Shown in pieces: positions 1 to 6,001 of a stretch of DNA of 15,692 nt. Position 1 is the first letter of the stretch; each line of letters starts with the position of its first letter. Under the pieces are notes generated by a model. It made no database searches. It had not been told where the DNA came from and saw only the letters and a program-made list of their open reading frames with translations. The position numbers and the translations under genes were made by a program. This stretch comes from JBDSEG01 sp039920165 (GTDB taxonomy: Bacteria; Pseudomonadota; Gammaproteobacteria; Burkholderiales; Burkholderiaceae_C): assembly GCA_039920165.1 (NCBI GenBank), contig JBDSEG010000224.1, positions 1 to 15,692 of the forward strand, in the 5' to 3' direction.

Positions 1-197
1 CGGCCCGGCACGTGCAGGTCGAAGGTCGGCTGCGAGGCCATCGACGAGCCGTGCACGAAGAAGATCGTGCCGGCGTAGGTGGTGCCGGCGCGTCGCGCCT
101 TCTCCCACATGAACAGGCGCACGTCGCCCTTGTCGACCCAGTGTTCGTGACCGTCGGTCCACACGGTCGAGGGGTTGGAGGCTTCGTGGATGGGCAT
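1..197 (-). CDS. Alpha/beta fold hydrolase, N-terminal part (cut by window edge)
   Basis: Only the first 65 codons are present; the gene runs off the left edge. The protein starts MPIHEASNPSTVW and, after a Trp/His/Asp-rich stretch, reaches the segment FFVHGSSMASQPTFDL near residues 47-62. A hydrophobic strand followed by H-G-S is typical of the oxyanion-hole region after the first central strand of alpha/beta hydrolases. The catalytic Ser, Asp and His would lie further on and cannot be seen, so the substrate is unknown (esters, lactones and C-C bonds are all possible for this fold). The ATG at 195-197 has a modest AGGA upstream. The gene diverges from the UbiH-like gene across a gap of about 110 bases. 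The fold assignment is fairly firm; the function is open. Confidence 0.72.
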   Translation of the reverse strand, partial: MPIHEASNPSTVWTDGHEHWVDKGDVRLFMWEKARRAGTTYAGTIFFVHGSSMASQPTFDLHVPG

Positions 198-271
198 GGC
201 GAGTCCTGGCGAACGAACAGACGGATGTGGGAAACGCGAGGGGGTGCGGACAACTTCGCGAGCGGCGAATA

Positions 272-283
272 ATACGTTCGTAT
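272..283. promoter_or_regulatory. Perfect inverted repeat ATACG-TT-CGTAT, candidate operator
   Basis: The 12 bases are two 5-bp arms around a TT centre, lying between the divergent hydrolase and UbiH-like genes, 26 bases before the ATG at 310. An AT-rich spot overlaps it (TATTAT on the minus strand at 269-274), which could be a -10 element for the hydrolase. No convincing -35 is visible. Short AT/CG palindromes of this kind are typical of TetR-type regulator sites, but no regulator is assigned. Confidence 0.3.
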
Positions 284-309
284 CACCGGGTGCGATCCGC
301 GCCTCAGAC

Positions 310-1590
310 ATGACCCCAAACCCGCTGGCTTCCACCGGTTCGACCCTGCACCTGGCCGTCATCGGCGCCGGGCCGGTCGGGCTCTCGCTCGCCCTGCACG
401 CCGCGCGCGCGCTGCCGCTCGCGCAGGTCACGCTGTTCGACAGCCGCCCCGTCGACAAGGACGTGCGCGCCGATCCGCGCACCCTGGCGCTGTCGCTGGG
501 CAGCGTGCAACTTCTGCAGCGCCTTTCGGCCTGGCCGGCCGAGGAGGCGCAGCCGATCCTCGAGGTCCACGTATCGCAGCAGCCGCCCACGCTCGGCGGC
601 GCGCTGGGCAGCCTGGTCGGCGCTCTCGTCGGCGAGCCCGAAGTGCGCATCCGTGCCATCGACGAGGCGGTGTCCATGCTCGGCGCGGTGCTGGGTTATG
701 GCGAGGTCGTGACGCCTCTTCAACAGCGCTGGCAGGCGTTGCAGGAGAGCGATCCGAAGCGCTTGCACAGCCGGTTCGGCAGCCGTGTCTCGGGTCTGAA
801 GAACCTGCCGGGATCGGTGGAGGTGGACGTCGAGAACGACGTTGAGAAAAGCGGCGCCATCGTCGAATCGTTCGACCTCGCGGTCGTCGCCGAGGGCGGC
901 GTGTTCGCCGGCGTCTCCGAACCGGCGCTGTCGCGTGAACGCCCGGCCGCAAGCATCACGCACGACTATGCGCAGACCGCGTGGGTCGGACAGGTCGGCT
1001 TCGATCCCGCCGCGCCCGCGCCGCGCGGCGTCGCCTTCGAGCGCGTCACGCGCGCCGGACCGGTCGCGCTGCTGCCGCGCAAGGATGGCCGCGCGGCGCT
1101 GGTGTGGTGCGTCGCGAGCGGCAGCGATCCGGTGCGCGATCTCGCCGATGCGCAACGCATCGCGGTGCTCAACAACACACTGCACCGCAGCGCCGGACGG
1201 GTTGCCAGCATCAGCCCGCTCAAGCCGTTCGCGCTCGGGCTGAACGCGCAGCGCACCCTGACCTCGGGCCGCAGCGTGCGCATCGGCAATGCCGCGCAGA
1301 CGCTGCATCCAGTCGCCGGCCAGGGCTTGAACCTCGGCCTGCGCGATGCGCACGAACTGGTGCGCGCGCTGCGGCGTGATCCGGATATCGACGCCGTGCT
1401 GCGACGCCTCGAGTGGCAGCGCGCGCCCGACCGCTGGGCGATGATCGCGGCGACCGATTTTCTGGCCCGCAGCTTCACCTGGAAGCTGCCCGGCGCCGGC
1501 ACGGCGCGCGGCCTCGGAATGGCGCTGCTGCAGGCGGCCGGGCCGGCCCGCTCGGCGCTGGCGCGGCGGATGATGTTCGGCTCGCGCTGA
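310..1590 (+). CDS. UbiH/UbiF-family FAD-dependent hydroxylase
   Basis: A 426-aa class A flavoprotein monooxygenase, probably acting on a ring carbon of a polyprenylated phenol in ubiquinone synthesis, at the inner face of the membrane. The N-terminal Rossmann motif is IGAGPVG (residues 18-24), followed by the UbiH-type segment with R53 and the ADPRTLALS stretch. The C-terminal flavin motif (324-346) contains GNAAQTLHPVAGQG; to my recollection Asn in place of the usual Asp of the GD motif is typical of UbiH itself. The middle DG motif is altered to AEGG (about 194-197). Length fits the family (about 390-430). The frame is open further upstream to 175, but the ATG at 310 places the Rossmann strand correctly, so I chose it; no strong ribosome binding site is visible. 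The amidase follows 4 bases downstream. UbiH rather than UbiF or another ubiquinone hydroxylase is likely, not certain. Confidence 0.85.
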   Translation: MTPNPLASTGSTLHLAVIGAGPVGLSLALHAARALPLAQVTLFDSRPVDKDVRADPRTLALSLGSVQLLQRLSAWPAEEAQPILEVHVSQQPPTLGGALGSLVGALVGEPEVRIRAIDEAVSMLGAVLGYGEVVTPLQQRWQALQESDPKRLHSRFGSRVSGLKNLPGSVEVDVENDVEKSGAIVESFDLAVVAEGGVFAGVSEPALSRERPAASITHDYAQTAWVGQVGFDPAAPAPRGVAFERVTRAGPVALLPRKDGRAALVWCVASGSDPVRDLADAQRIAVLNNTLHRSAGRVASISPLKPFALGLNAQRTLTSGRSVRIGNAAQTLHPVAGQGLNLGLRDAHELVRALRRDPDIDAVLRRLEWQRAPDRWAMIAATDFLARSFTWKLPGAGTARGLGMALLQAAGPARSALARRMMFGSR

Positions 1591-1594
1591 GGCC

Positions 1595-3007
1595 ATGCAC
1601 AGCCGCATGACCGACTCGCCCGCGCATGAACTGAGCGCGGCGATCCACGCTCGCCGGTTGTCGTGCCGAGAACTGATGCAGGCGACGCTCGCGCGCATCG
1701 CCGCGACCAACCCGCTGCACAACGCGATCGTGAGCCTGCGCGACGAGGCCGAACTGCTGCGCGAGGCCGACGCGCGCGACGCGCAACTCGCCGGCGGAAC
1801 CCGCCTGGGCTGGTTGCACGGCATCCCGATGGCGATCAAGGACATCGCCGCCACGGCCGGCCTGCGCACGACGATGGGCTCGCCGCTTCTGTGCGACAAC
1901 GTGCCCGAGCACGATGGCCTGATGGTCGCGCGCCTGAAGGCGGCCGGCTGCATCGTCATCGGCAAGACCAATACGCCCGAATTCGGCCTGGGCTCGCACA
2001 CCTTCAACGAGGTCTTCGGCGTGACCCGCAATGCCTTCGATCCGAGCAAATCGGCTGGCGGCAGCAGCGGCGGCGCGGCGGTCGCGCTCGCGCTGCGGAT
2101 GGTTTCGGTGGCCGACGGCAGCGACACCATGGGCAGCCTGCGCAACCCGGCCGGCTGGAACAACGTCTACGGCCTGCGCCCGAGTCAGGGCCGGGTGCCG
2201 ATGTGGCCGGCGGCAGATGCCTGGGTCACCCAGTTCGGCACCGAAGGGCCGATGGCGCGCAACGTTCGCGACCTGGCGCTGCTGCTCGATGTCCAGGCCG
2301 GGTTCGACGCGCGCGCGCCGCTGTCGATCGCCGGGCGCGAGCGTTTCGACGGTGACCTGGACGGCCTGCACGCGAAGCGGCTTCGTATAGGCTGGCTCGG
2401 CGACCTGAACGGCCACCTGGCGATGGAGCCGGGTGTCATCGCGACCTGCGAAGAGGCGCTCGCGCGCTTTGCTTCGCTCGGCGCCGCGGTCGAACCCGTC
2501 GCGCCCGCCTTCGCGCCTGAAGCGGCGTGGCAAACCTGGCTCACGTGGCGGCACTGGCTCGTCGCCGGCCGCATCGAACCGTTCTTGCGCAACCCTGCCA
2601 ACCGCGCGCACATCAAGCCCGAGGCCTTGTGGGAGCACGACGTCGGCCAGGCGCTGAGCGGCGTGCAGACCATGGCGGCGAGCGTCGAGCGCACGGTGTA
2701 CTACCGGCAGCTGCTGGCGATGTTCGACCGCTTCGACGTGCTCGCGCTGCCGAGCGCGCAGGTTTGGCCCTTCGATGCGGCCCTGCGCTGGCCGGACGCG
2801 ATCGCCGGGCGCGCGATGGACACTTATCACCGCTGGATGGAGGTGACGATCTACGCGACGCTGGCCGGGCTGCCCTGCATCGCGATGCCGGCCGGGTTCG
2901 GTCGCGCGGGGCTGCCCATGGGCCTGCAACTGATCGGCCGGCCGCATGCCGAGATGGAACTGCTTCGCGTCGCCAGAGCGTACGAGGCGGCCTTTCCGCC
3001 GGCGTAG
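1595..3007 (+). CDS. Amidase-signature family amidohydrolase
   Basis: A 470-aa enzyme of the amidase signature family, which hydrolyses a carboxamide with a Ser-cisSer-Lys triad. The general-base lysine is K82 in GIPMAIKDI. The Gly/Ser-rich loop GGSSGG (155-160) supplies the cis-serine S157, and the nucleophile is S181 in SDTMGSLRNPAGW. Spacing S157-S181 is 24 residues, as in fatty acid amide hydrolase. The DTMGS variant of the common DTGGS recurs in a poorly characterised subgroup. The protein has no signal peptide, so it is cytosolic, and there is no extra C-terminal GatA-like context, so it is not a tRNA amidotransferase subunit. It begins 4 bases after the UbiH-like gene, so the two may be co-transcribed. 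ATG 1595 sits too close to a GAGG (1589-1592) and ATG 1607 too far from it, so the start is uncertain by four codons. Substrate unknown. Confidence 0.88.
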   Translation: MHSRMTDSPAHELSAAIHARRLSCRELMQATLARIAATNPLHNAIVSLRDEAELLREADARDAQLAGGTRLGWLHGIPMAIKDIAATAGLRTTMGSPLLCDNVPEHDGLMVARLKAAGCIVIGKTNTPEFGLGSHTFNEVFGVTRNAFDPSKSAGGSSGGAAVALALRMVSVADGSDTMGSLRNPAGWNNVYGLRPSQGRVPMWPAADAWVTQFGTEGPMARNVRDLALLLDVQAGFDARAPLSIAGRERFDGDLDGLHAKRLRIGWLGDLNGHLAMEPGVIATCEEALARFASLGAAVEPVAPAFAPEAAWQTWLTWRHWLVAGRIEPFLRNPANRAHIKPEALWEHDVGQALSGVQTMAASVERTVYYRQLLAMFDRFDVLALPSAQVWPFDAALRWPDAIAGRAMDTYHRWMEVTIYATLAGLPCIAMPAGFGRAGLPMGLQLIGRPHAEMELLRVARAYEAAFPPA

Positions 3008-3017
3008 GGCAGCCGTA

Positions 3018-3058
3018 CTAGGTTTCGCATCGTTCTAGTTTTTCAGACCTAGGGTCTG
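3018..3058. promoter_or_regulatory. CTAG cluster and perfect inverted repeat upstream of phasin gene
   Basis: Three CTAG tetramers (3018-3021, 3035-3038, 3049-3052) lie within 35 bases. The last is the centre of a perfect 15-base inverted repeat CAGACC-TAG-GGTCTG (3044-3058). CTAGGT near 3018 also pairs with ACCTAG near 3047. The area is AT-richer than its surroundings and lies 80-120 bases before the phasin-like start. No T-run follows the hairpin on either strand, so it looks more like an operator than an intrinsic terminator of the amidase gene. The PhaD-like regulator nearby is one possible ligand; that is inference. Confidence 0.35.
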
Positions 3059-3138
3059 TCGAAGATGATCTGTCATCGAGTGGCGCAACCCATCCAAGCA
3101 AACGCGCCGCCTTCATCGTCAACCCCAGGAGATCTTTC

Positions 3139-3681
3139 ATGTCCACGCAAAATTTCAGCTCGGTCGCCACCCACGTCGTCGGCCAGTACGGCCAGGTCGG
3201 CAAGCTCATCGTCAGCACCTATCGCACCGGCGCCCAGCGCTTCGTGGCCGGCGCCAATACGCGCTACGACGCGTTCCTGAACGGCCGCTCGCTGCCGCTG
3301 GTCAACGATGCGGTCAAGGCCAGCCTCGTCAACGTGCAACGTCGCATCACCGGGATCGTCGAAGGCGGCATTACCAGCGGCTCCGATCGCGCGGCGCAGG
3401 CCATCGACCTGGTGGCTGGCGGCGTGCGCAGCGGCATCGAGCGCATCGCGGTAACCGCCGATCGCGTCGAAACCGCGTTCGACACGCAGGCCATCACGAC
3501 GGTCGGCAAGCTCACGCTGCCGATCGCCCAGATCTCGCTCGAAATCGCCAATCGTGCGGTCGAAGGAACAAAGCGTCTGTCGGCCCGCGTCGCCGCCACC
3601 TCGGCTGACGAGGTGGTCGTGGCCACCCCGGTCAAGCGCGTGGTCAAGAAGGCCGTGCGCCGCGCCAAGTCGGGCCGCTGA
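3139..3681 (+). CDS. Phasin-like protein with basic C-terminal tail
   Basis: A 180-aa protein without signal peptide or membrane segment. Residues 1-150 are mostly amphipathic helix with regular Ala/Val/Ile spacing and many Gly and Thr (for example GIVEGGITSGSDRA at 72-85). The last 20 residues are strongly basic (VKRVVKKAVRRAKSGR), which could bind nucleic acid or the acidic surface of a PHA granule, as histone-like tails of some phasins do. I cannot match it to one named phasin family; the call rests on composition plus position next to a clear PF05597 phasin and a PhaD-like regulator. The start is secure: AGGAGA lies 6-7 bases before ATG 3139. A strong terminator follows, so it is probably transcribed alone and at a high level, controlled by the upstream repeat region. 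It could instead be a general nucleoid- or stress-associated protein. Confidence 0.6.
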   Translation: MSTQNFSSVATHVVGQYGQVGKLIVSTYRTGAQRFVAGANTRYDAFLNGRSLPLVNDAVKASLVNVQRRITGIVEGGITSGSDRAAQAIDLVAGGVRSGIERIAVTADRVETAFDTQAITTVGKLTLPIAQISLEIANRAVEGTKRLSARVAATSADEVVVATPVKRVVKKAVRRAKSGR

Positions 3682-3698
3682 TCCGACCCGACGCCAAG

Positions 3699-3727
3699 GC
3701 CTTCGTGCGTGCACGAAGGCTTTTTTT
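3699..3727 (+). terminator. Strong Rho-independent terminator after phasin-like gene
   Basis: GCCTTCGTG (3699-3707) pairs perfectly with CACGAAGGC (3712-3720) across a CGTG loop and is followed directly by seven T residues (3721-3727). The flanking AAG can pair with the first Ts. It lies 18 bases after the stop codon at 3679-3681 and separates the phasin-like gene from the next one. Confidence 0.93.
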
Positions 3728-3759
3728 CGCCTGCAGAATTCGGAGTTGCCGATGCAGTC

Positions 3760-3772
3760 GGGCATCATGCCC
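3760..3772. promoter_or_regulatory. Inverted repeat GGGCAT-C-ATGCCC before phasin gene
   Basis: Perfect 6+1+6 inverted repeat in the short leader between the terminator and the start chosen for the PF05597 phasin (ATG 3788). If translation starts at 3788 this is untranslated and could be an operator. If it starts at ATG 3752, it is coding and the symmetry may be chance. Confidence 0.22.
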
Positions 3773-3787
3773 GTGAGGGGGAAGGCG

Positions 3788-4255
3788 ATGATCACCAAGA
3801 CGAAGGCCCCGGCCGCCCTTGCTGCGCCCGCGCGGAAGAAGACGGCCGGCTCGCCTGCCAAGGCCCGCGAACCGGCGCCGACCGCGTCCGAGGCATCGGC
3901 GAGCGCACCCGCTGCGAAAGTCGCCAAGCCGAGCCTGCTGCGCGCGGGCCTTGAGGCACTCGGCAATGCGCGCGACGGCGTCGTGCAACACCAGAGCCGC
4001 GTCTTCGAGGCCGTCCTCGGCCTTGAGCCCGGGCAGCGCTGGCCAACCCTGGGCAAGAAGAATTCGGCAGGCCGGCAGGCCGCTCGCGAAGCGCCGGAGT
4101 TGCTCAAGTTCGAGATGATCTTCGACCGTCGTGTGGCGGGAGCGCTGGAGCGGCTGGGGATGCCTTCGGTCGATAAACTGCGCGCGCTCCAAAGCGAGCT
4201 CGGCGCGCTCGAGGCGGAGGTGCGCAGGCTCAAGGCGGAACTGCGCAAGCGCTGA
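3788..4255 (+). CDS. PHA granule-associated phasin (PF05597, PhaI/PhaF type)
   Basis: A 155-aa phasin that would coat polyhydroxyalkanoate granules. Residues 48-80 (LLRAGLEALGNARDG and following) and 103-150 correspond to the conserved phasin core. The signature is FDRRVAGALERLGMPSVDKL (112-131), then a leucine-heptad coiled coil (L131 to L152) ending KRR-like. Residues 1-48 are rich in Ala, Lys and Pro, like the histone-like tail of PhaF but placed at the other end of the protein. Start choice: ATG 3788 has AGGGGG at good distance and gives MITKTKAP; ATG 3752, with GGAG 6 bases upstream, would add 12 residues and cannot be excluded. The gene has its own leader after the terminator, and the TetR gene follows 3 bases later, so the pair is an operon in which regulator and granule protein are made together. 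Confidence 0.82.
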   Translation: MITKTKAPAALAAPARKKTAGSPAKAREPAPTASEASASAPAAKVAKPSLLRAGLEALGNARDGVVQHQSRVFEAVLGLEPGQRWPTLGKKNSAGRQAAREAPELLKFEMIFDRRVAGALERLGMPSVDKLRALQSELGALEAEVRRLKAELRKR

Positions 4256-4258
4256 ACC

Positions 4259-4951
4259 ATGGCCCGCCCGGCACGGGTTTCAGCGCAGGTCGAGCGTGCG
4301 TCGACCGGTGATCGTTCGCTTCCTTCCAAGCGGACCCGCGACCGGATTCTCGATGCCAGCCTGGCGCTGTTCAACCAGGACGGCCTGGCCGCGGGATCGA
4401 CCCACCGCATCGCTGCCGAACTGGGGATCAGCCCGGGCAATCTGCACTACCACTTCAAGGCCAAGCAGCTCATCGTCGGCGGGTTGTTTCGGCGCTTCGA
4501 GCAACGCCTGTCGGAATGCATGGAAGCGGCTGCCCGCGTCGATGCGCTCGACGACGCGTGGCTCGCCCTGCACCTCACCTTCGAGACGATCAACGCCTAC
4601 CGGTTCGTCTACCGTGACATCGGGTATCTGCTCAACGAATACCCCGAGCTCGAGGTTCGCGCGCAAGCACTGACGGCGCACAGCCTGATTGCGTGCAAGA
4701 GCCTGTGTTCAGGGCTGAAGGAAGCAGGCGTCATCGAAGCCAGCGACGAGGATGTGGAGATGCTGGCAATGCAATTCGTGTTCGCCACGACCTGCTGGTT
4801 CAACTTCAAGCGCCTGACGCCAAAGCGCATCACCAACCCGCACGGCGAGCCAGCGCTCGCGGCGTATTACACGCTGTCGTTCCTGACGCCCTATGTCATC
4901 GGCGAATCGCGGGGTTATCTGAACTATCTCAGATCCAAATATCTTGCCTAG
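4259..4951 (+). CDS. TetR-family regulator, PhaD-like
   Basis: A 230-aa repressor- or activator-type protein. The N-terminal DNA-binding domain spans about 25-72: KRTRDRILDASLALFNQDG, then the helix-turn-helix STHRIAAELGISPGNLHYHF (47-66), then KQLIVGGLFRRFEQRL. This closely follows the pattern I remember for Pseudomonas PhaD, the regulator of PHA and phasin genes (TRDRIL, LFNQ.G, ST..IA.ELGISPGNLYYHF, LV.GLF.RF). The C-terminal ligand domain (about 85-225) is helical, with W/Y/F-rich positions that may hold an acyl-CoA-like ligand. The 20-odd residue basic N-terminal extension is not part of the fold. It starts 3 bases after the phasin stop with no clear ribosome binding site, suggesting translational coupling. 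Its position next to phasins supports a PHA role; target sites may be the repeats at 3044-3058 or 3760-3772. Confidence 0.85.
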   Translation: MARPARVSAQVERASTGDRSLPSKRTRDRILDASLALFNQDGLAAGSTHRIAAELGISPGNLHYHFKAKQLIVGGLFRRFEQRLSECMEAAARVDALDDAWLALHLTFETINAYRFVYRDIGYLLNEYPELEVRAQALTAHSLIACKSLCSGLKEAGVIEASDEDVEMLAMQFVFATTCWFNFKRLTPKRITNPHGEPALAAYYTLSFLTPYVIGESRGYLNYLRSKYLA

Positions 4952-4986
4952 CGCTGCAACGGGGACAGCCCTTTCATCATGAACAA

Positions 4987-5004
4987 GGCCTCCGATAGGA
5001 GGCC
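4987..5004. terminator. Hairpin between convergent genes, probable bidirectional terminator
   Basis: GGCCTCC (4987-4993), loop GATA, GGAGGCC (4998-5004). On the minus strand it is followed by TTGTT, so it best serves the stress-protein gene ending at 5029. On the plus strand no T-run follows, so termination of the TetR transcript would be weak. Confidence 0.5.
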
Positions 5005-5028
5005 GTCGATCATCGAAGCAGTGGGCAT

Positions 5029-5547
5029 TCAGCGATAGACATGCTGGCCGCGTTCCTTCCAGCTGGTCTCGAGCGCGATGGCATCCTCTTCGCTGCGCGG
5101 CGTCACACCCATCACGATCCCGCCGCTCTTCAGCCCGGCTTCGTAATGCGTGACGCGCTCCTCCGGAATGCCCGATCCGATGAGCGCGCCGACGATGGTG
5201 CCGGTCGCGCCACCCGCGCCCGCGCCGGCCAATGCCGCAGCCAGCGGGCCGGCGATGACCAGGCCGATGCCCGGGATCGCGATCGAGGTGCCCACGGCAA
5301 CCAGCGTCGCCAGCACTGCGCCGACCGTGCCGCCAACGGCTGCTCCGATTCCCGCCCCCTTGGCGGCCTTGCTGCCGAGTTCGGTCTGTTCGTCCATATC
5401 GCCGTGGAAGTGGCGATGCCGCGTGTCGTCGGACATCACGAGATTGACCTCGTCCTTGCCGTAGCCGCGCTCGGTCGCGCTGCGGTAAGCGTATTCCGCG
5501 CTGTCGCGGTCGTTGAAAAGTCCCGTCACCATCGGTCGTTGTGCCAT
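5029..5547 (-). CDS. YflT/GSP17M-type general stress protein with glycine-zipper segment
   Basis: A 172-aa protein. The N-terminus VTGLFNDRDSAEYAYRSATERGYGKDEVNLVMSDDTR (about 7-43) matches the pattern of the YflT-like stress domain (PF11181: flavor of F.d...Ae.A...L...Gy...di.v...). A central hydrophobic Gly/Ala-rich stretch (about 62-123, GAGIGAAVGGTVGAVLATLVAVG and on) resembles a glycine-zipper membrane-inserting hairpin. The C-terminal part (IPEERVTHYEAGLKSGG then RSEEDAIALETSWKERG) repeats the flanking domain pattern. The exact role is unknown; homologues are heat- and stress-induced. The start at 5547 has AGGAG 7 bases upstream, but this lies inside a predicted leader hairpin (see 5554-5600). 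It is separated by 133 bases from the ABM gene, so it probably has its own promoter. Confidence 0.75.
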   Translation of the reverse strand: MAQRPMVTGLFNDRDSAEYAYRSATERGYGKDEVNLVMSDDTRHRHFHGDMDEQTELGSKAAKGAGIGAAVGGTVGAVLATLVAVGTSIAIPGIGLVIAGPLAAALAGAGAGGATGTIVGALIGSGIPEERVTHYEAGLKSGGIVMGVTPRSEEDAIALETSWKERGQHVYR

Positions 5548-5553
5548 TGCGCA

Positions 5554-5600
5554 CTCCTGTTGTCATGGACGCCGCCTGCGGTCTGCCGGCGGAACAGGAG
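5554..5600 (-). promoter_or_regulatory. Leader hairpin that could mask the stress-gene ribosome binding site
   Basis: In the minus-strand transcript CTCCTGTT (5600-5593) is perfectly complementary to AACAGGAG (5561-5554), which contains the AGGAG ribosome binding site of the gene starting at 5547. An inner stem CCGCC (5592-5588) with GGCGG (5576-5572) continues the helix, leaving a 10-base one-sided bulge. This is the layout of an RNA thermometer or other translation switch. It works only if transcription starts upstream of 5600, which is not shown by any clear promoter match. Confidence 0.35.
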
Positions 5601-5680
5601 CGCAATGTAGGAGTGCACTTCGACCCGGTCTGTAGGACCGTGCCGCCTCGCCTTGCGGGCGCAGGGCCGGGTCGGTTTAG

Positions 5681-5983
5681 TCAGTCCGAACCGGCAACGT
5701 GTTCGAAATGCTCGACCTGGGGCGAGCTCGCGAAAAACGGGCCGACGATGGCACGCCACCGGGGGAACAGCGGCCCTTGGCGGAAATCGACGGTGTGATT
5801 TTCCAGCGTGTCCCAGAAGATCATCAGCACATACCGATCCGGCGATTCGATGCCCTTGTGGACCTGGTAGCTGCGAAAACCCTTGGCCTGGCTCGCGACG
5901 GTCGCGACGCCGCGTGCGATGGCTTCCTCGAAGGCGGTGTTCTGGCCGGGGGTGATGCGGATATCGGCGATTTCGAGAATCAT
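5681..5983 (-). CDS. Antibiotic biosynthesis monooxygenase (ABM) domain protein
   Basis: A 100-aa single-domain protein of the dimeric alpha-beta barrel (ferredoxin-like) fold. The sequence shows the pattern beta strand MILEIADIRITPGQ, helix FEEAIARGVATVASQ, strand GFRSYQVHKGIESPDRYVLMIFW, then a W/F-rich end with ENHTVDFRQGPLF. The 100-residue length is typical of ABM proteins (PF03992), a family covering cofactor-free quinone-forming monooxygenases and haem-degrading enzymes. No haem-degrading motif is obvious, so activity is unknown. The ATG at 5983 has GGAG about 10 bases upstream. It lies 18 bases behind the solute-binding protein gene on the same strand, so the two are likely co-transcribed, which hints at work on the imported compound. 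Confidence 0.8.
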   Translation of the reverse strand: MILEIADIRITPGQNTAFEEAIARGVATVASQAKGFRSYQVHKGIESPDRYVLMIFWDTLENHTVDFRQGPLFPRWRAIVGPFFASSPQVEHFEHVAGSD

Positions 5984-6001
5984 TGTCTGCGTGCTCCGTG
6001 G

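Noticed and set aside
304..2163. Open frame of about 620 codons on the minus strand
   Set aside because: It is the antisense shadow of the UbiH-like and amidase genes. Its product is Arg/Ala-rich without domains, a usual artefact of high-GC coding DNA.
2050..2200. GatA (tRNA amidotransferase subunit A) as identity of the amidase
   Set aside because: The amidase core is shared, but the DTMGS variant, the C-terminal half and the absence of gatB/gatC neighbours do not fit GatA.
5541..5610. AACAGGAGCGCAATG on the plus strand as a start of a small gene
   Set aside because: The ATG at 5605 is followed directly by TAG, so nothing is encoded; it is noted only as part of the leader inverted repeat.
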